Shown: piece by piece, positions 14,301 through 27,600 of the stretch
Layout: each line of letters starts with the position of its first letter
How positions within the stretch are numbered: the first letter of the stretch is position 1
Assembly (NCBI GenBank): GCA_030141605.1
Contig: JAQGDQ010000041.1
Location: 682,001 to 746,000, forward strand
Reading direction: 5' to 3'
Origin: Tubiluchus corallicola
Taxonomy: Eukaryota; Priapulida; Priapulimorpha; Priapulimorphida; Tubiluchidae
Length of the DNA: 64,000 nt
Made by a program: the position numbers and the translations under genes
Notes under the pieces: model-generated
The model's database searches: none
Told to the model about the DNA's origin: nothing
The model's input: the letters and a program-made list of their open reading frames with translations, nothing else

Positions 14301-17300
14301 TTAATCGCCTTATTCATGACCAATTAATTTAATAATCCTCTTATCTGCAAATCAGAGTGAAAACCAGAACTAGTCTACATAAAAGAAATTTATCTAGTAA
14401 ACTGCTTATTACGCTATGAGCTCTGGAACATACCGTCAGTTATGGCAAGGTCGCCAAATTTCCTTTGTGTAATAGTAGCCATTTCATGATCCATTAATGT
14501 AAATGCATAATTCACAAGCGCTAAATCATATGGTGTTTCCAATGTGTCCACCTTTGAAGCTAAATAGTCAGCAGCCCTTCTGATTGCGTCTTTAAGACCA
14601 GAAACGTCTATCTTGGCAATACCCTATACAATTGAATTTAAATTGTGATTTGATAGTGAAAAGGAAATCTTTCATACTTGTTGTATATAAGGTACATTCA
14701 ATTACAAGATAAACTAATGTGCAACTTCATTAAAATAACATTTGCAGATGCAGTTAATTATACGATTAAAAAGTTACCTCATCTTGCATGTTTTTATCAA
14801 CTTCTAACAATGATATAAGAGTGTATGCAGAAAGAGCAATTCCTTCGCTAGCTTGCCCCTATAACAAAAATGGTATCAACATTATACAAAAACCGAAAAA
14901 TGACATATGTAAAAGCAGAAGTTACTCCATACTAAGAACCACTGCACTTTCTTTCAGAATTGTATATTCTGTCAACAGAGTTTGAAGTTTTTTGATATGG
15001 AAGCCTGGTGCCAAATAGCTTGCTGGCAGCACATATTCACTCAGAGAGCAAACTATATTTACGTATATTACCTGCATTTCTTTGTGTATCACACGACCTC
15101 CCACTTCCTTAAATGCTCCATCTGCTTGCTGATGTCTAACCAGCCATGATACTGTTCTGGTCATAACTTTAGGATCAATGAAGAGATACTTGTCAGCTTG
15201 AGAGAACGATTTAGCAACAAATGCTGTCAACCTAAGAAAATAAAAATGGTTCTGGAACACCCACTTTCAGTGTAACACTACTCTTATTTGTTAAAAAGCA
15301 TGTGTTAACTACAGTAAGGCTAACTATTAAAAAATGCTATTCGATGAGCACACGTACATAGCACCAATTTTAACATCAGCGGAAATAGGAGAAATCAGCA
15401 ATTCAAACTAATTCTGATGACTGTTCTGTAGAACAGAAATAGGAGATCATGAGAATTTCAAATATTATCTGGTCAAATAATAAACTTCATTGTCAGCATT
15501 ATAACCTGTTATGTAATTTTAACTCATTTCTATTTTCGAATTGTCATTTTGCAGTTCAAAGAAATGCAAGGCATGTTATTGCTAAATCTTTTAGTAACAT
15601 TGGTACTCAACTATCTCTATAATGCAAACAACCTATAATATTATGAACCTTATTATACATCTGGTGTTTATCTGCAAAATGTCCAAACCTGTGGTACATT
15701 TAACATAATGGTAAGCCTTCTTGTAATAATCAGACTTTCCTGGGCTTTCCTCACATAGAGTGAATTTTGCACATTATTCTTAGCTTTAAACAAGATATAA
15801 AGTTTCACGAAACAATGTAAAGAATCATCAAGCCTTTGTTTTTGTTTGCACTTACCATACGCTTCCATAATCATCACTATTACCAAATGCACTAAATGAT
15901 CCATCTTCTCTTTGGTATTTAAGCTCCCGTTGATACCCTTTAAAAACGCAATATTATTTGTAAATGAATGCAACTAATTCTCTTAGCGAGTTATAGCATT
16001 AAGTAAATCGAATAATAAACAAAAACAAAAATTTTGAACAAGCTAAGTGATAACTCAAAACAATGTGTGCTACTCTTAGCCATTATAAGAAATAATGTTA
16101 AAACCTACGTGTGCTAAAAACTGGACAAATCTTAATAGCTTACCTATATCCATAAATTGTTTGGTTTTAGTTTGAATATCAGGAGTGTACTCATCAACAG
16201 CTACGAGGTAATTGGACACGAAAATATTGGGAGCAAACAAGACCATATTCTGTTCACCACATCCTGTCGGCATACGAATCAACCTGTCCAAATTCTTTAT
16301 TGAAGGTCCCATCAAATCTCCTATAACGGATACTTCCAATCGCTCAGAACCTTCAATGATGTCAACAAACCATGGTATTGTAGTCCTAACTTTGACATTA
16401 TCTTCCTGTGTGAGATCTACAAAGTGAGCTTTATTGAAATAGCGAGTGACTCCCTCAGGCTGAAATGAAAAAGCTGATTCTTTATTCTGATCAAGATTAA
16501 CTGATGTGAACTGCGTTGTCTACGTATTAACACTAACTATACCAACAAATCCGAATAAAAATCAAAATAAGAACTAGATTGTACCTTCACTCGAAGATTC
16601 TTTCTAACAGCGTCAGCCGCTGTTTCAGTTTGTCCGCTAATTTTCAGTGATATTTCTCCAATAACTAGAGGTTTGATTCCAAATAAAACAGCAGTTGGTT
16701 CTCCGGCTGGTGCCTACATAAATATTATCACACATTAATAGCCATTTGACACATTTATAGTACACATATCAATTTTAACTTCAATGAGATACTAGACATA
16801 CCAAATAATGTTAAGAACGTTACATAAATACCTTTTATAACGTGTACAGTACCTTGATTGTTTTGCTTCTGCTGTCGAACTTGGCAGAGCTGGGCACACC
16901 AACGTGTTCAAACGTTTCCCCACCACCGCCTAGTGTCAGGAAAACGTTTGTGTCATGATTTAGGTAGTTAAAGACCAGAACTCTGATAAAGACGTCCTCA
17001 CCACGAATAACAGAGTAAGGAAGGTCTAGTTGAACGAAAAATGGTCTTGATACTGTAATCTAAAATATATAAAAATGATATTTTAACCGAATTAAATCGC
17101 AACCAGTTTTTTGTTTGTTCTAAACCGAATCAGAATCAAATACCTCAATTTACATAAGGATAATTTCGTTTTCCTCGTGTACTAATTGCTAATTGGGCAG
17201 CCGGGTAGGCTCTAGAACTTAAAATATCAATTTGGTACCCAAAATTCTTTAAAATATAAGGTACTTCATTAGTCTTTTTTCTCGCAACTGGTTTATTCTT

Positions 17301-18644
17301 GAAATTACTGTCTATGATATATATATATATATATAGTGTTACGAAGGCGAAATGCCCTTTATTATCTTCCCCCTATACACGCCCCCCCCCCCTAGTATAT
17401 GGACGCTATAGCCAGTCTAACATTCGCCGGTTTCGTACACATGGGAGCAGTTGCGTGAAGAGACGCAAAGAGCTTCCTGATCTGCTATCGTCTCAAAGAA
17501 GGGGAACAACGGTGCTACGTTAGTTGGTGCAGTCCTTACGAGCCTGCGGACCTACTCCAGCCATCTGGTTGAGGAACACCCACCTTGCAAGGGAGACGCA
17601 CGTACACGAACCCCAGGAGTCTCCAGACCGCTTTCTGAATCTGGCCGGGACAGAGCCAGCTCTCCGAGCCTCAACTACAGTCATTTCTTAATTCTTTTTG
17701 TTTAAAAAAATTTGACACAAGCCTTTTTCGTAAGCGTTATGCTCTTAAAATGGCAAAAACGTTTTAGGCATAACAGACATTTTATACTCCCGTAAAACTT
17801 GTAAATCCTGCGTGCTTCATTCTGGTTCGAGGCCGAACCATTTTCTGTAGAGGACGGCAGTGTTACGAAAGCGAAATGCCCTTTATTTTCGACCCTCCCC
17901 CTCTACATTGTGATGGTTTCATTCATTACGAAGCCATTGCATATCAGCGTTTCATAACAGCTATAAAGTAGCCGGTATGGAATGGCCTCGTCGGTTCAAT
18001 GATACACACACATGTATTTACATCCATATAGTGGATACACATAAAGCATACATATAGGCAGTAATTTCAAGAATAAACCAGTTGCGAGAAAAAAGACCAT
18101 AAACTCTGTAATGAGAGTAAAGTGCCTTACGTTTTAAAGGATTTTGGGTATATATATATGATGTGTATATGCGAATGTTAAAACTAATTTTTGGGTTATT
18201 CACGAAGTAACTCTATAATGTCATCAACACTATGATGTTGTTGTCATCTTCGGTCTTCTTGTTGTTCGTGCAATGACGTCGCAATAGAGTTACTCTGTAT
18301 TTTAATTTTTTGCAAAAAAACTGATCCTTGCCAACACTACATGGTGTTCTGAATAACGTATCCAGGCAGTTGGACAGTAAAATCATCAATAAGCGAATAA
18401 TCCGATGCCTCGTATTCTTGACTAGTTTTACATGTTTAGCCATTAATTATTTTTAAGATAAAACTATATACAAATAAATGGCGAATTTATTTTGAACTCA
18501 GTTATTGCAATTAGTAATAAACGCACCTTAGCTGTTTCTTCTCCAATTCCCAAGCCATACGTATCGCTTATAGCAAATGCACTAGCAATCCATGACGTAA
18601 TTGTATCCGGAACGTTTGTGCTGATTTCTGTAGAGCCGTCAGAG
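11388..18644 (-). other. TEP: TEP constitutive exons 19-32 (MG7, CUB, thioester domain, receptor-binding domain)
   Basis: Exons, in transcription order: 18527-18644, 16853-17059, 16585-16713, 16144-16459, 15856-15937, 15072-15231, 14778-14858, 14434-14623, 13728-13933, 13263-13412, 12970-13142, 12616-12778, 12244-12349, 11388-11476. Exon 19 opens with one base completing the codon begun by the variable exon and encodes [16 protein letters not shown], the usual sequence after an A2M-family bait. Exon 22 (16144-16459) contains [16 protein letters not shown], with the thioester Cys and Gln both intact. Exon 24 has WLTAFV and the catalytic His in [10 protein letters not shown], 115 residues after the Cys as in C3. 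Exon 27 ends GGFSSTQ and exon 28 begins DTIIGLQAL, as in the family. The last exon encodes an acidic Pro-rich tail and a TGA at 11390-11388. Confidence 0.96.
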
Positions 18645-21600
18645 CTAAGAAGTCATAAAAATAACTATTATTGTTGAAAGTAGCACCACTAGTAATTTGT
18701 TAACAATTGTCGTATTTTGTAAAATCACGAAAAATTAAAAAAGCTTCTTCTTAAATTTTGACGTGTCTATCAAGATTTAATTAAATTCATGTTAAAAGCA
18801 AAAACTTTAGTATGTGCTTTTTTCGAAAACACGATAAACATAAACATGAATTGGCATTTGACGTACGTAACCAGACACAAATTCGTCATGCTAAATTATA
18901 ATTAGAGCATTCAAAAGTTATAATTTGTATGTATCACAATGCAATAATTTTTCCAGTAGTTGAAACAGACAATGTGATGTGTTAGTAAGGAAGCCAAAAC
19001 GATATCTACTATTAGCAATTAAATAGAGATAGTTTAGAAACTGTGCGTTGTTAGTGTGCTAACCAAGCCGAAGCTAGATTAATAGAACACAGATGAACTT
19101 AACAGCTTAACTAAAGCACCGCAAATTTTAATTAGTTTTAGGTTTCGTTAAGTATGTAAGAGAGAGAGAGCCACCCAAGACTATACTAAATAACCGCATA
19201 CACGGGTGCATGAAGAAGGTAGAAACAGCCAATTGTTCATTTTTGTCAGTACTACACTGGTGTATTAATAGTCTTGTTTTAAGAAATAGTTCCTGCAAGT
19301 AAGATTGTATGTAATGACTCTGCCTGAATTCCACCTTTAGCGAACATTATCATAATACGTGTACTGAAAACCGCTTGTTCCATATTGAATAGAACTACAC
19401 ACATCTACGGAGATTACAAAATCACCAAAATTGATGTTAACTCGTCAATAACTACCCAGCATCTGTTTCAGTCCAGAGCCACGTTTCTGGAAAATTGCTT
19501 CGCGTCTGTTTTGGTTTCAGCAACTGCTTTGGTTTACTTTCAGAAACAAAAACATCAATTTGACCAAGTGCATCACTACCAAAAGCACCAAGAGAAATAT
19601 CCGATAGTGGCGCAAAAGCGAATTCCGGTTGAAAGTCAAAGTCAAATTCAAAGTCAAATTCTGGTCCAATTTCTTCAGGAATACCTGGAAACGAAGATAT
19701 CGCGATAATTCAATCTCACTTACCGAGCACCTTCCCATCCCAAGTTTTTAATTCTCTCCTGTGTTTGAAAGTGTTTACTTTCTTATAATATAATTACCCA
19801 GATTTGTTTCAGTCCAAATATACGTTTCTGGAAAATCATGGCGAGTCTGTTTAGGTTTCAGGAAATGTTCTGGTTTATTTTTGGATTTTTTACGTAGGCC
19901 TATGCTGTCAGAGAAAGCAAACGTACAGGCAAAAGGCTGAGGCGCAGCGGCAAAACTTGCAGCTACAACAGTAAATTCCGGTTCGAACTCCTCAACCTCA
20001 AGTATTGAGTATAAAATATCTGGTTCGGTGAACGCTCTTCGGTGAGCGGTGAACAAGTAAAAGAACGCTCTTGGAATCAATTAGTCTTGCACTGCATGGT
20101 CTGCACCGGTCTCATTTTACCCCACTTTCTGATATACCTCTATTCCCGAGAGACTGACGGGTGCATTTTTTTTAGATGATTCGTAAATTTAATGCATGGC
20201 GAGAATTTCACCAAGGCGGCTAAGATTTTGGGAGAGCGGTTTCGAGTTTGCTTTGCTGTCACTTCTGCAGCGCATCCTTAAACTCATTTAGTCCACAAGC
20301 AGCCTGCAAGAAAAACGTGCAATTCACAGTGACCCGGGGTCCGTGTCTCCGTTTACAGTTCCCGTTTACATCTAGGTAATATAATCGAGGATTCTGCCCA
20401 AAATTATAAAGAGTAAATTTACATCTCGGAATGTCCGAAAACAAATACATTTTGTTTGAATCATTCAGTCTCACTTATAGGGCCATTTTAATATGCTAGT
20501 TTTACAACCCATGGATGCGTTTTGATTCTGATAGATATACTGCTTACCCAGCTTTTGTATCAATCCAAAGCCAACTTTTGGGAAAGTTGCTTCGATTTTG
20601 TCTTGGTTTCACTAACTGGTTTGAATCACTTTTAGTGAATCTTTAGACTGCGCTATATGAGCAAAAGCCAGAACGCGAGGCCGTGGCGCTTTCCTAAAGG
20701 TGGCTGGAAGTAAAAAAGACCTGCTGCAGTATTTCAAGGTGAACCTAACCCGCATTTCTTCTTATTTCTCTTTGAATTTTCTGATGAAAATGGAAGCGTG
20801 ACACTGGATATTTCGTGGGAACAAAATTTCCTGAACTAGAAGCAATGATCTAAATTACTTATCCAAAATCCATATTTTGCATAAAATTAATAACAATTAC
20901 CTTTGTACTACCAAACGTGGCCTTTGCTTTGGCTTCCCTAAATGCTTTATCAGTTTATGATTTCAAAAACCAAGCATGGCCACGCGTGAAATCTGGTACC
21001 ATTTGTAGGATTGCAAGACATTTACTATGGATTTAAATGTAAATGCCACATGCATACATTTGAAGCAGGGTTTGCTCATCTCAAAAGTTTGTAAGAGTAA
21101 TTCTAGTCAACTCATATAGCTCGACGAACACGGTCTTTATTCAAATATCATTGATATATCGATCTATTTCAGACTTTTCCGGCACGTTTTTGGGCCAATC
21201 TCATGGATTCAAAATGAAGGTGGTAGGAGGGAACGAAGTGCAAACGAGTCTAAATTAAATAAACAGAGCTCTCCAATCCAGTTCCAATTCTTTAAAGAAA
21301 ACTTCGCAGGCAAAATATTATTAAGCTTTTGTAAAAAAGTTTTGTGAAATGTGTTCTCGCCTGGAGGCCGTCTTTACAAAAAAATCTGACCAGTTGTTGA
21401 CTTCAGCAAATCAGCAGGTAATAGAACATAAATCTCATAATAATACAATTGTATTCATGTTTATCATTCAATACATGCACATGGAACAATATTTGAGAGG
21501 TGGAGCATGTTTTTATCAGAGACTTTAGCGCAAGGCTTAACTTCACTTTTCATTAAAAGAACACTCTCTACTTCAACGAAGATTTCACCAAATCTGTACG

Positions 21601-24600
21601 AAGCATGACGTAAAATCTGTTTTAAACTTGTGTACGCCACGTGAAATCTAAAACTTTACAGAGTAATTGGTGCAGGCTCATGCAGACACGATTCCTTTAT
21701 GGAGGATTCTGAAGAACAATGTATTTACGCTTCTTTGGGTATGTGAAAAAATGTTAAAGAGGAAGAAAAGGTAATTTTATAGTATATCCCAGAAAACTTT
21801 CTATACAAAGTTATGTTACTCAGCATTACTTTCACCTGCTTGAAAGACGTATGGTTACTGGAAGAAAATTCTTAGTTATTCAAAGTAAAACGTCCTGACT
21901 CATCTTCCCAGTTCGCACCACTGACTCGCTAAAACGCATATTATTAGCATCACTGAGAAAATAAAGTAGGCCTAATTTAAACTCTTGCGTGGTTAGTTAA
22001 GTGTTCACTAGGAATACTTTGATTATTTTTTCGAAGTTTACTCAATGTTAACTAAACTTCTTTCAAACGATTTACGTTAAAATGCCCGACGATCGTCCTA
22101 AGAGTTTAAAATTTCAAGTTTTATGTAGTGTTGCTACTAATACAAGCTGTGGGCGTATTACGGCAGTACGTAAGTGATACAAAATTTCAAGACAAATTTT
22201 TAGCTTCATGTAAGTAAACGGTTTTCTTGTTCTTTAGTTTATCTACCCCACACGTTCATGTACCAAAAGTCAAATTTCTGAAAAGCTTTTTGCAGAAATT
22301 TTGGTTTCAGTGAATTGTTTCGAGTTCGAGGTGGAGAGACAGAAAAAACCTCTGTCATGCTGACGCTCGAAACAGAATCAGCAGACTCTTCAAGACAACT
22401 ATTAATATATTATAAATCATAAGAGGGATCCATTGTCAATCACACAGAAACTAATCATATTTATGCGGCAGTAGGTAAAAAAAATCAATAAGCGTTTAGT
22501 GATATTTTAACTGATCATAGGAAACGGGGGCAAAACCATGACGATCGCGATATTACGAATGTAGGAACTACACAAGCTTAAGTAATTTTGCGCGCACTTT
22601 CTTAAACAATGACCGTTGGTCTTTAAACAAGGAAAACGTGTTGCAAAACAGAAAGATCGCGTAGCCGTTAGTAACTTTCGTTAGGTGGCTGTAATTTAAA
22701 TAAATTCCACTGGTTGCCAAATCACAATCGCATGGCTAAATAAAAATTGTGATGCGATCAACGTAGTTATAAATGTACTTAAATACTTGTAGGTATATGA
22801 AACATTCGCTGTTTTGACTAACCAAAATTTGTTTTTTAATCTACGAGTGCGGGTTATACTGGAATCGGATATTTTTTACTAGTTTCACTTGACGTTTTAT
22901 CGAAGTTGTTTCAAAGCTGGCCAATGCAGTGCTTGGTTATTTGGAAGATATTAGGAGAAATTGTTTAAATGAGCAAGAGGAAGTAGATTTTGATGAGTCT
23001 GAGCAGTGTGAAAAAGCAGCAACTAAATTGTAACCGAAACTAAAAAGGATCGTGTAACAGTGTCTGTTTCAAAATCACTGGTCAAATTACGTTTAAATAA
23101 GTGAAATAAATAGTGACGCAAATCTTTGCTACTACGTTTCTTCCACCTACCCCACAAAGGTATTGAGCCAGAGCAGCGTTTCAGGAAAATCTGTTCTAAT
23201 CTTCTTTGGGCGCTGTAAATCTTTGCCAGTTTGTGGCTGGTCAAATGGATTCTGCGCAGTAGTAGGGAAAAATGTTGTTGTAGTAGGAAATGGCCGACGG
23301 GTAGCAGTAAAAGTAGTGCGTCTATCTAGCGAAAAATAATCCCAGTCTCTGGTAGCTGCCTCTGCAAAACGTTATTGTTTTGTAAATGGACGTTTTTATT
23401 GGAATGCCTAACGATCTAGAGATATAAACGTGCTAAAAGTAAGCTGTTCAATGAATAACAAGCTGTGCAAACATAGCAGCTGCTAACAAGAAACTTGAAC
23501 GCGCCAAATCTCGGGCAGTAGACTGTAGTGCCATTTCTTCGCCGCTAGGTTTAAGATCTAGTTTCTTTGTACAACTTCTGTTATATTAGAAGTGACTGTA
23601 CTAATAATGACGTTTTTTGCAATATGTGCAAGGAACAAGCTGCACAATAATGCTCGGCATAATACTAAAATTTAAAGGCACAAATGCATGCAAGTAATTA
23701 ACATAAGTAGGTTAATCAGCATGATATGTAATGACAGTTCACAACAAAACACTCAGCTAAGTTAGTACCTAAATGCATCTGCAAAACACATTACTTAAGT
23801 ATAACTTGAAGTTCAGAAAGCCATTCGGTACATGCAAATCAACACACAACACTCTTCTCACCCAGACTCAGTGTCAATCCACAACCAGGATTCGGGGAAG
23901 TCCTTGCGCACTTTCTTTATGGGGACAACTTTCTTGTTGCTAGCACTCTCGGTTCTTGCGCCTTTAAAAGCACGAGCAACGGCTACACCAGCACCAGGCG
24001 CTGGCCTTTGAGCCATAAGCGGACGTTCAAAAATAGGCTGGATCGCGTGGTCAAAGTAAAAAATAGGAGGGTGTAGTTCTGAAACAGAATATGTTGGCAA
24101 CAACAATTTTTCAAGCTTTAAATTTAATGCTAAAATAGTAGTAACATCTATTCGTTGTCTCCTGGAGCACCAATCGCTTCCTCATAATTCAAAAGTTGGC
24201 TAATGGAAAGATAGAAAAATTAGCATGGTGTCAAAAATCAACTTCGTGTTCAGGCTGCGCATGAAATTTAATGAGCACTTCATCTTTTTGCTTCGGAAAA
24301 TTCTAGGTATTAATAAATTTAATAGAATTTGGTACTCGGAAAGCGGGTACCCAGCACTCAACAAGCAGGGCCTACACGATGTGTATGGTTGTGGGAGCCC
24401 CGGCACAAACTTATGGAGCCTTTGAGCCGAGGTAGGTATGACAGACAAAACCGTCCTGAAGCAATGTTGCCAAGGGCCATTCATCCATTTACTGACTAAG
24501 CTCACGTTTGTTTATCTTTGGTTGCTAAGTACCATCTAGTGAGCTAAAATTAAACTAAACAAAATACATTTTTATTAATCTGATTTAATAAATTAATTAT

Positions 24601-27600
24601 AACAGCTGAATTGTGTGATTACACTATTGTCTCTCATTAATTTAAAAGACATAAATTGAAAACATAATTTCATTCAATAATATAAAAATCGGTTTTGTCA
24701 AGGTAAAAACTTGATATTGTCAACGAATGTGTCGATGTTATGAAGACAAAGTTTGTAATGTCAAGGTAGAAAATTGATATTGTCAATATAAAGGTCCGAA
24801 AATTGGAAAGTGATTTTTTCATATCATCACCTAATACTCTTCGGCACAAAACTGCACTCTATCACTAGTATTGAAAATGCCAATTTAACGAGTTTAGCGC
24901 GTAGTGTCAAATGCATTTTGAAGTTTATATTTGTATGACTTGAGATATTTGTTGACGTTAATGTTAAAATGATAATTAGTGTTAACCATAGTTTTTGCGC
25001 TCTAACTTCACAATATTAAAGTCCACAAATTCTTTTTCCGCAAAATGCCTAAATGTTAGCTACGGGTCCTACAAATGGCAACTAAATGTAGCTGCGCATA
25101 AGTGCACCATGTTTCATTTAGGATTTGGCAATCTCATCTTCAGTATTTTCTTGATGGCACCCCTCCCCTTACCCATAGTAACAAATGTAATGACTTGGGT
25201 GTTACAGTATCGTCCGATTTGAAATTCTCGACACAGTGTAAAACCATAGTTTCTAAAGCACTTCGTATGGTAAATATGATTTTTAGGGTGTTTCTACACT
25301 AAAAACAAAACTGCACTGTTGACTGCTTATAAAGCTTATGTGCGTCCCTTGTTGGAGTACTGCTCGTCAGTGTGGTCCCCGTTAGTGCCGTCAGTTTAAT
25401 TATGTTTCTTATTTAGACAGACCTGTCAGAACTAGAATTGCAGCCAGTCGAATTAAGACGCATTGTCTGTGATCTTAAGATGGTATACAAAATTTGTCAT
25501 AAAATAGTGGGTTTAAGTTTTGATGATTTTTTCAAGAATGCTTCAAAAAACACTCACTAAAAGACTAGCTAATGTTAATTTACTGCCCTATTGCAACTTT
25601 ATCCGGAACATGTAACATTGTCATTGGCGTAATTGGCTCTCTCCGAATCGTATTATTGTATAAAACGTGTTGTATATGGTATATAATTCATATTTAGGTA
25701 CATTTATTAGGAGCTTTTTAATGAGAGATATTAAATTTTAGGGAATTGTTCTATTTTTGTGCATCTTTTTATGTCTTATAGGATCAGCGTAAGTGCGCAT
25801 GCGCCTACTTATTCTTTCTTTTATACAATTTTACTATATGTATAAATGTCAAAATAAATAAATAAATAATGTATCAGAGAGGCCAACAAACATAACACGC
25901 ATACACATAGATTACAGACTAAGTTACTTAAAGAGATTTAGTATTTTCAAAGATTTGGAAGGAATTTCCATGAACTATAGCCCGACTGAGAATTTTTGCC
26001 CGGGAAGACAGATTAGTGTGAAATATAAAACCAGTCAGGAAAAAACCTTTGTCGACAAAACGACGATAATTTTGATCACAAGAACTACCGCTAAACTATA
26101 AACATGATCTTACAAGACACAAAAGAAGACTGACGAGGGGCACGAAAACCCAAGAAGAGAAGGGATTTACTTTGAAGCATAAACCAAGTTAAACCTATGT
26201 GGTGCAAAGATTCGGAGGCGGCGACTAGCACTTCTAATTTACGTCTGTGTATAAAGCGAAATCCAATCATTTAGTCAAGAAAATGCTGCACTCTAAATAG
26301 AACAAACCTTATGTTTTCGATCAGGACTAGCAGGATATATCTCGCACGCTTTAGCTAAATTCGAACTCGAATCACTATAGAGCATGCCTAAAACCATGCG
26401 CATGCAGCATAGCTTTACTATTCTCTACATCTGAGGCTCTATGGAATATATGCAAACAAGATAAATACGTCCTCTCACCCAGCCGTAGTGTCAAGCCACA
26501 GCCAAGATTCTGGAAAGTTCTTACGCACTTTCTTTATAGAGGCAATTTGGGTAGTAGAACTAACAATGTCAGGTTTTTTGTCGACGGGAGGACCAACTGG
26601 ACCTCCAGCAGGACCTGGCCGTCCTAGGTCTTGAAATGCGATGCCCACTCTCCATCTAATGCCAGGTAGCGCATCGGGACTAGGAGGGCCAGGCAATTCT
26701 TTAAAGTAATAGGGAAGCGGAATGTCTGAAACAAAACATTACTGGATCTTTAGTTAATATTGCAGTAGTTGAGGAGTACGGCTTCCAACAATAATGCACA
26801 ATTGTTCGTTTAAAACTGTTTTAATCGATTTTGGTTTAGATATCGTGTTTTCATGCAATAATTGATGGGATTTATATACAGGTCTCATATACAGGTATAC
26901 TCATTGAAATTGAAAAGTGAACTAGTAAATCATCTTCAACATTTATACACGGGAAGTGATTCTATGATGATGATGATGACCCGTTTTAGCAAATTTATTT
27001 TAGCATCACTACCCTACTGTGCAGTTTTTATTTACTACGGGTAAACCTATCACTTATTTCATTCCCATACAAGGTTATACGCCCAGAGATACCTGACCTA
27101 AGTTGGTTTTTATTTTTCGTTTTCCTCCTTTAGTCCTCTTCACTGATGTTGATGGCTGAAAAAAAGATTACACTGATGGCTGAAACTCAGTGTAACTGAG
27201 TGAAAGTTTAAGTTTTTCATTGCGTAAGAAGCATTTATCATTTGGTAAACCCCCAATTTCTGTGCACCATACGCGCATGAGAATCGGATTTTCTCAGCTA
27301 AACTATGACCTTTTCTCTAAAGGCTGTAAAGATAATAAGTGTCATCCAGTATTGTCGATTTGAGTCTGTTGAGCACTTCTTCTTGCACTGCCCATTGTAT
27401 CAGCAAACTAGGGTTGTTATGTTTGATAAACTGAACGAAATACTGCTACCTGAAAACCTTAATATGGCTGTCTTGTTATGAACTGTTGAAGTTGTTATAG
27501 TTTGGAAAAGATGAATTTAATTATGTTGTTAACTGTAAAATATTCTAATGTATACATAACTTTATATTTCGTACTAAGCGCTTTCAGTAGCTTTTTTCTG

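Noticed and set aside
21240-21320. Possible further variable-exon relic (minus strand [12 protein letters not shown])
   Set aside because: Only a few residues resemble the anchor, with no proper donor or acceptor; similarity could be chance.
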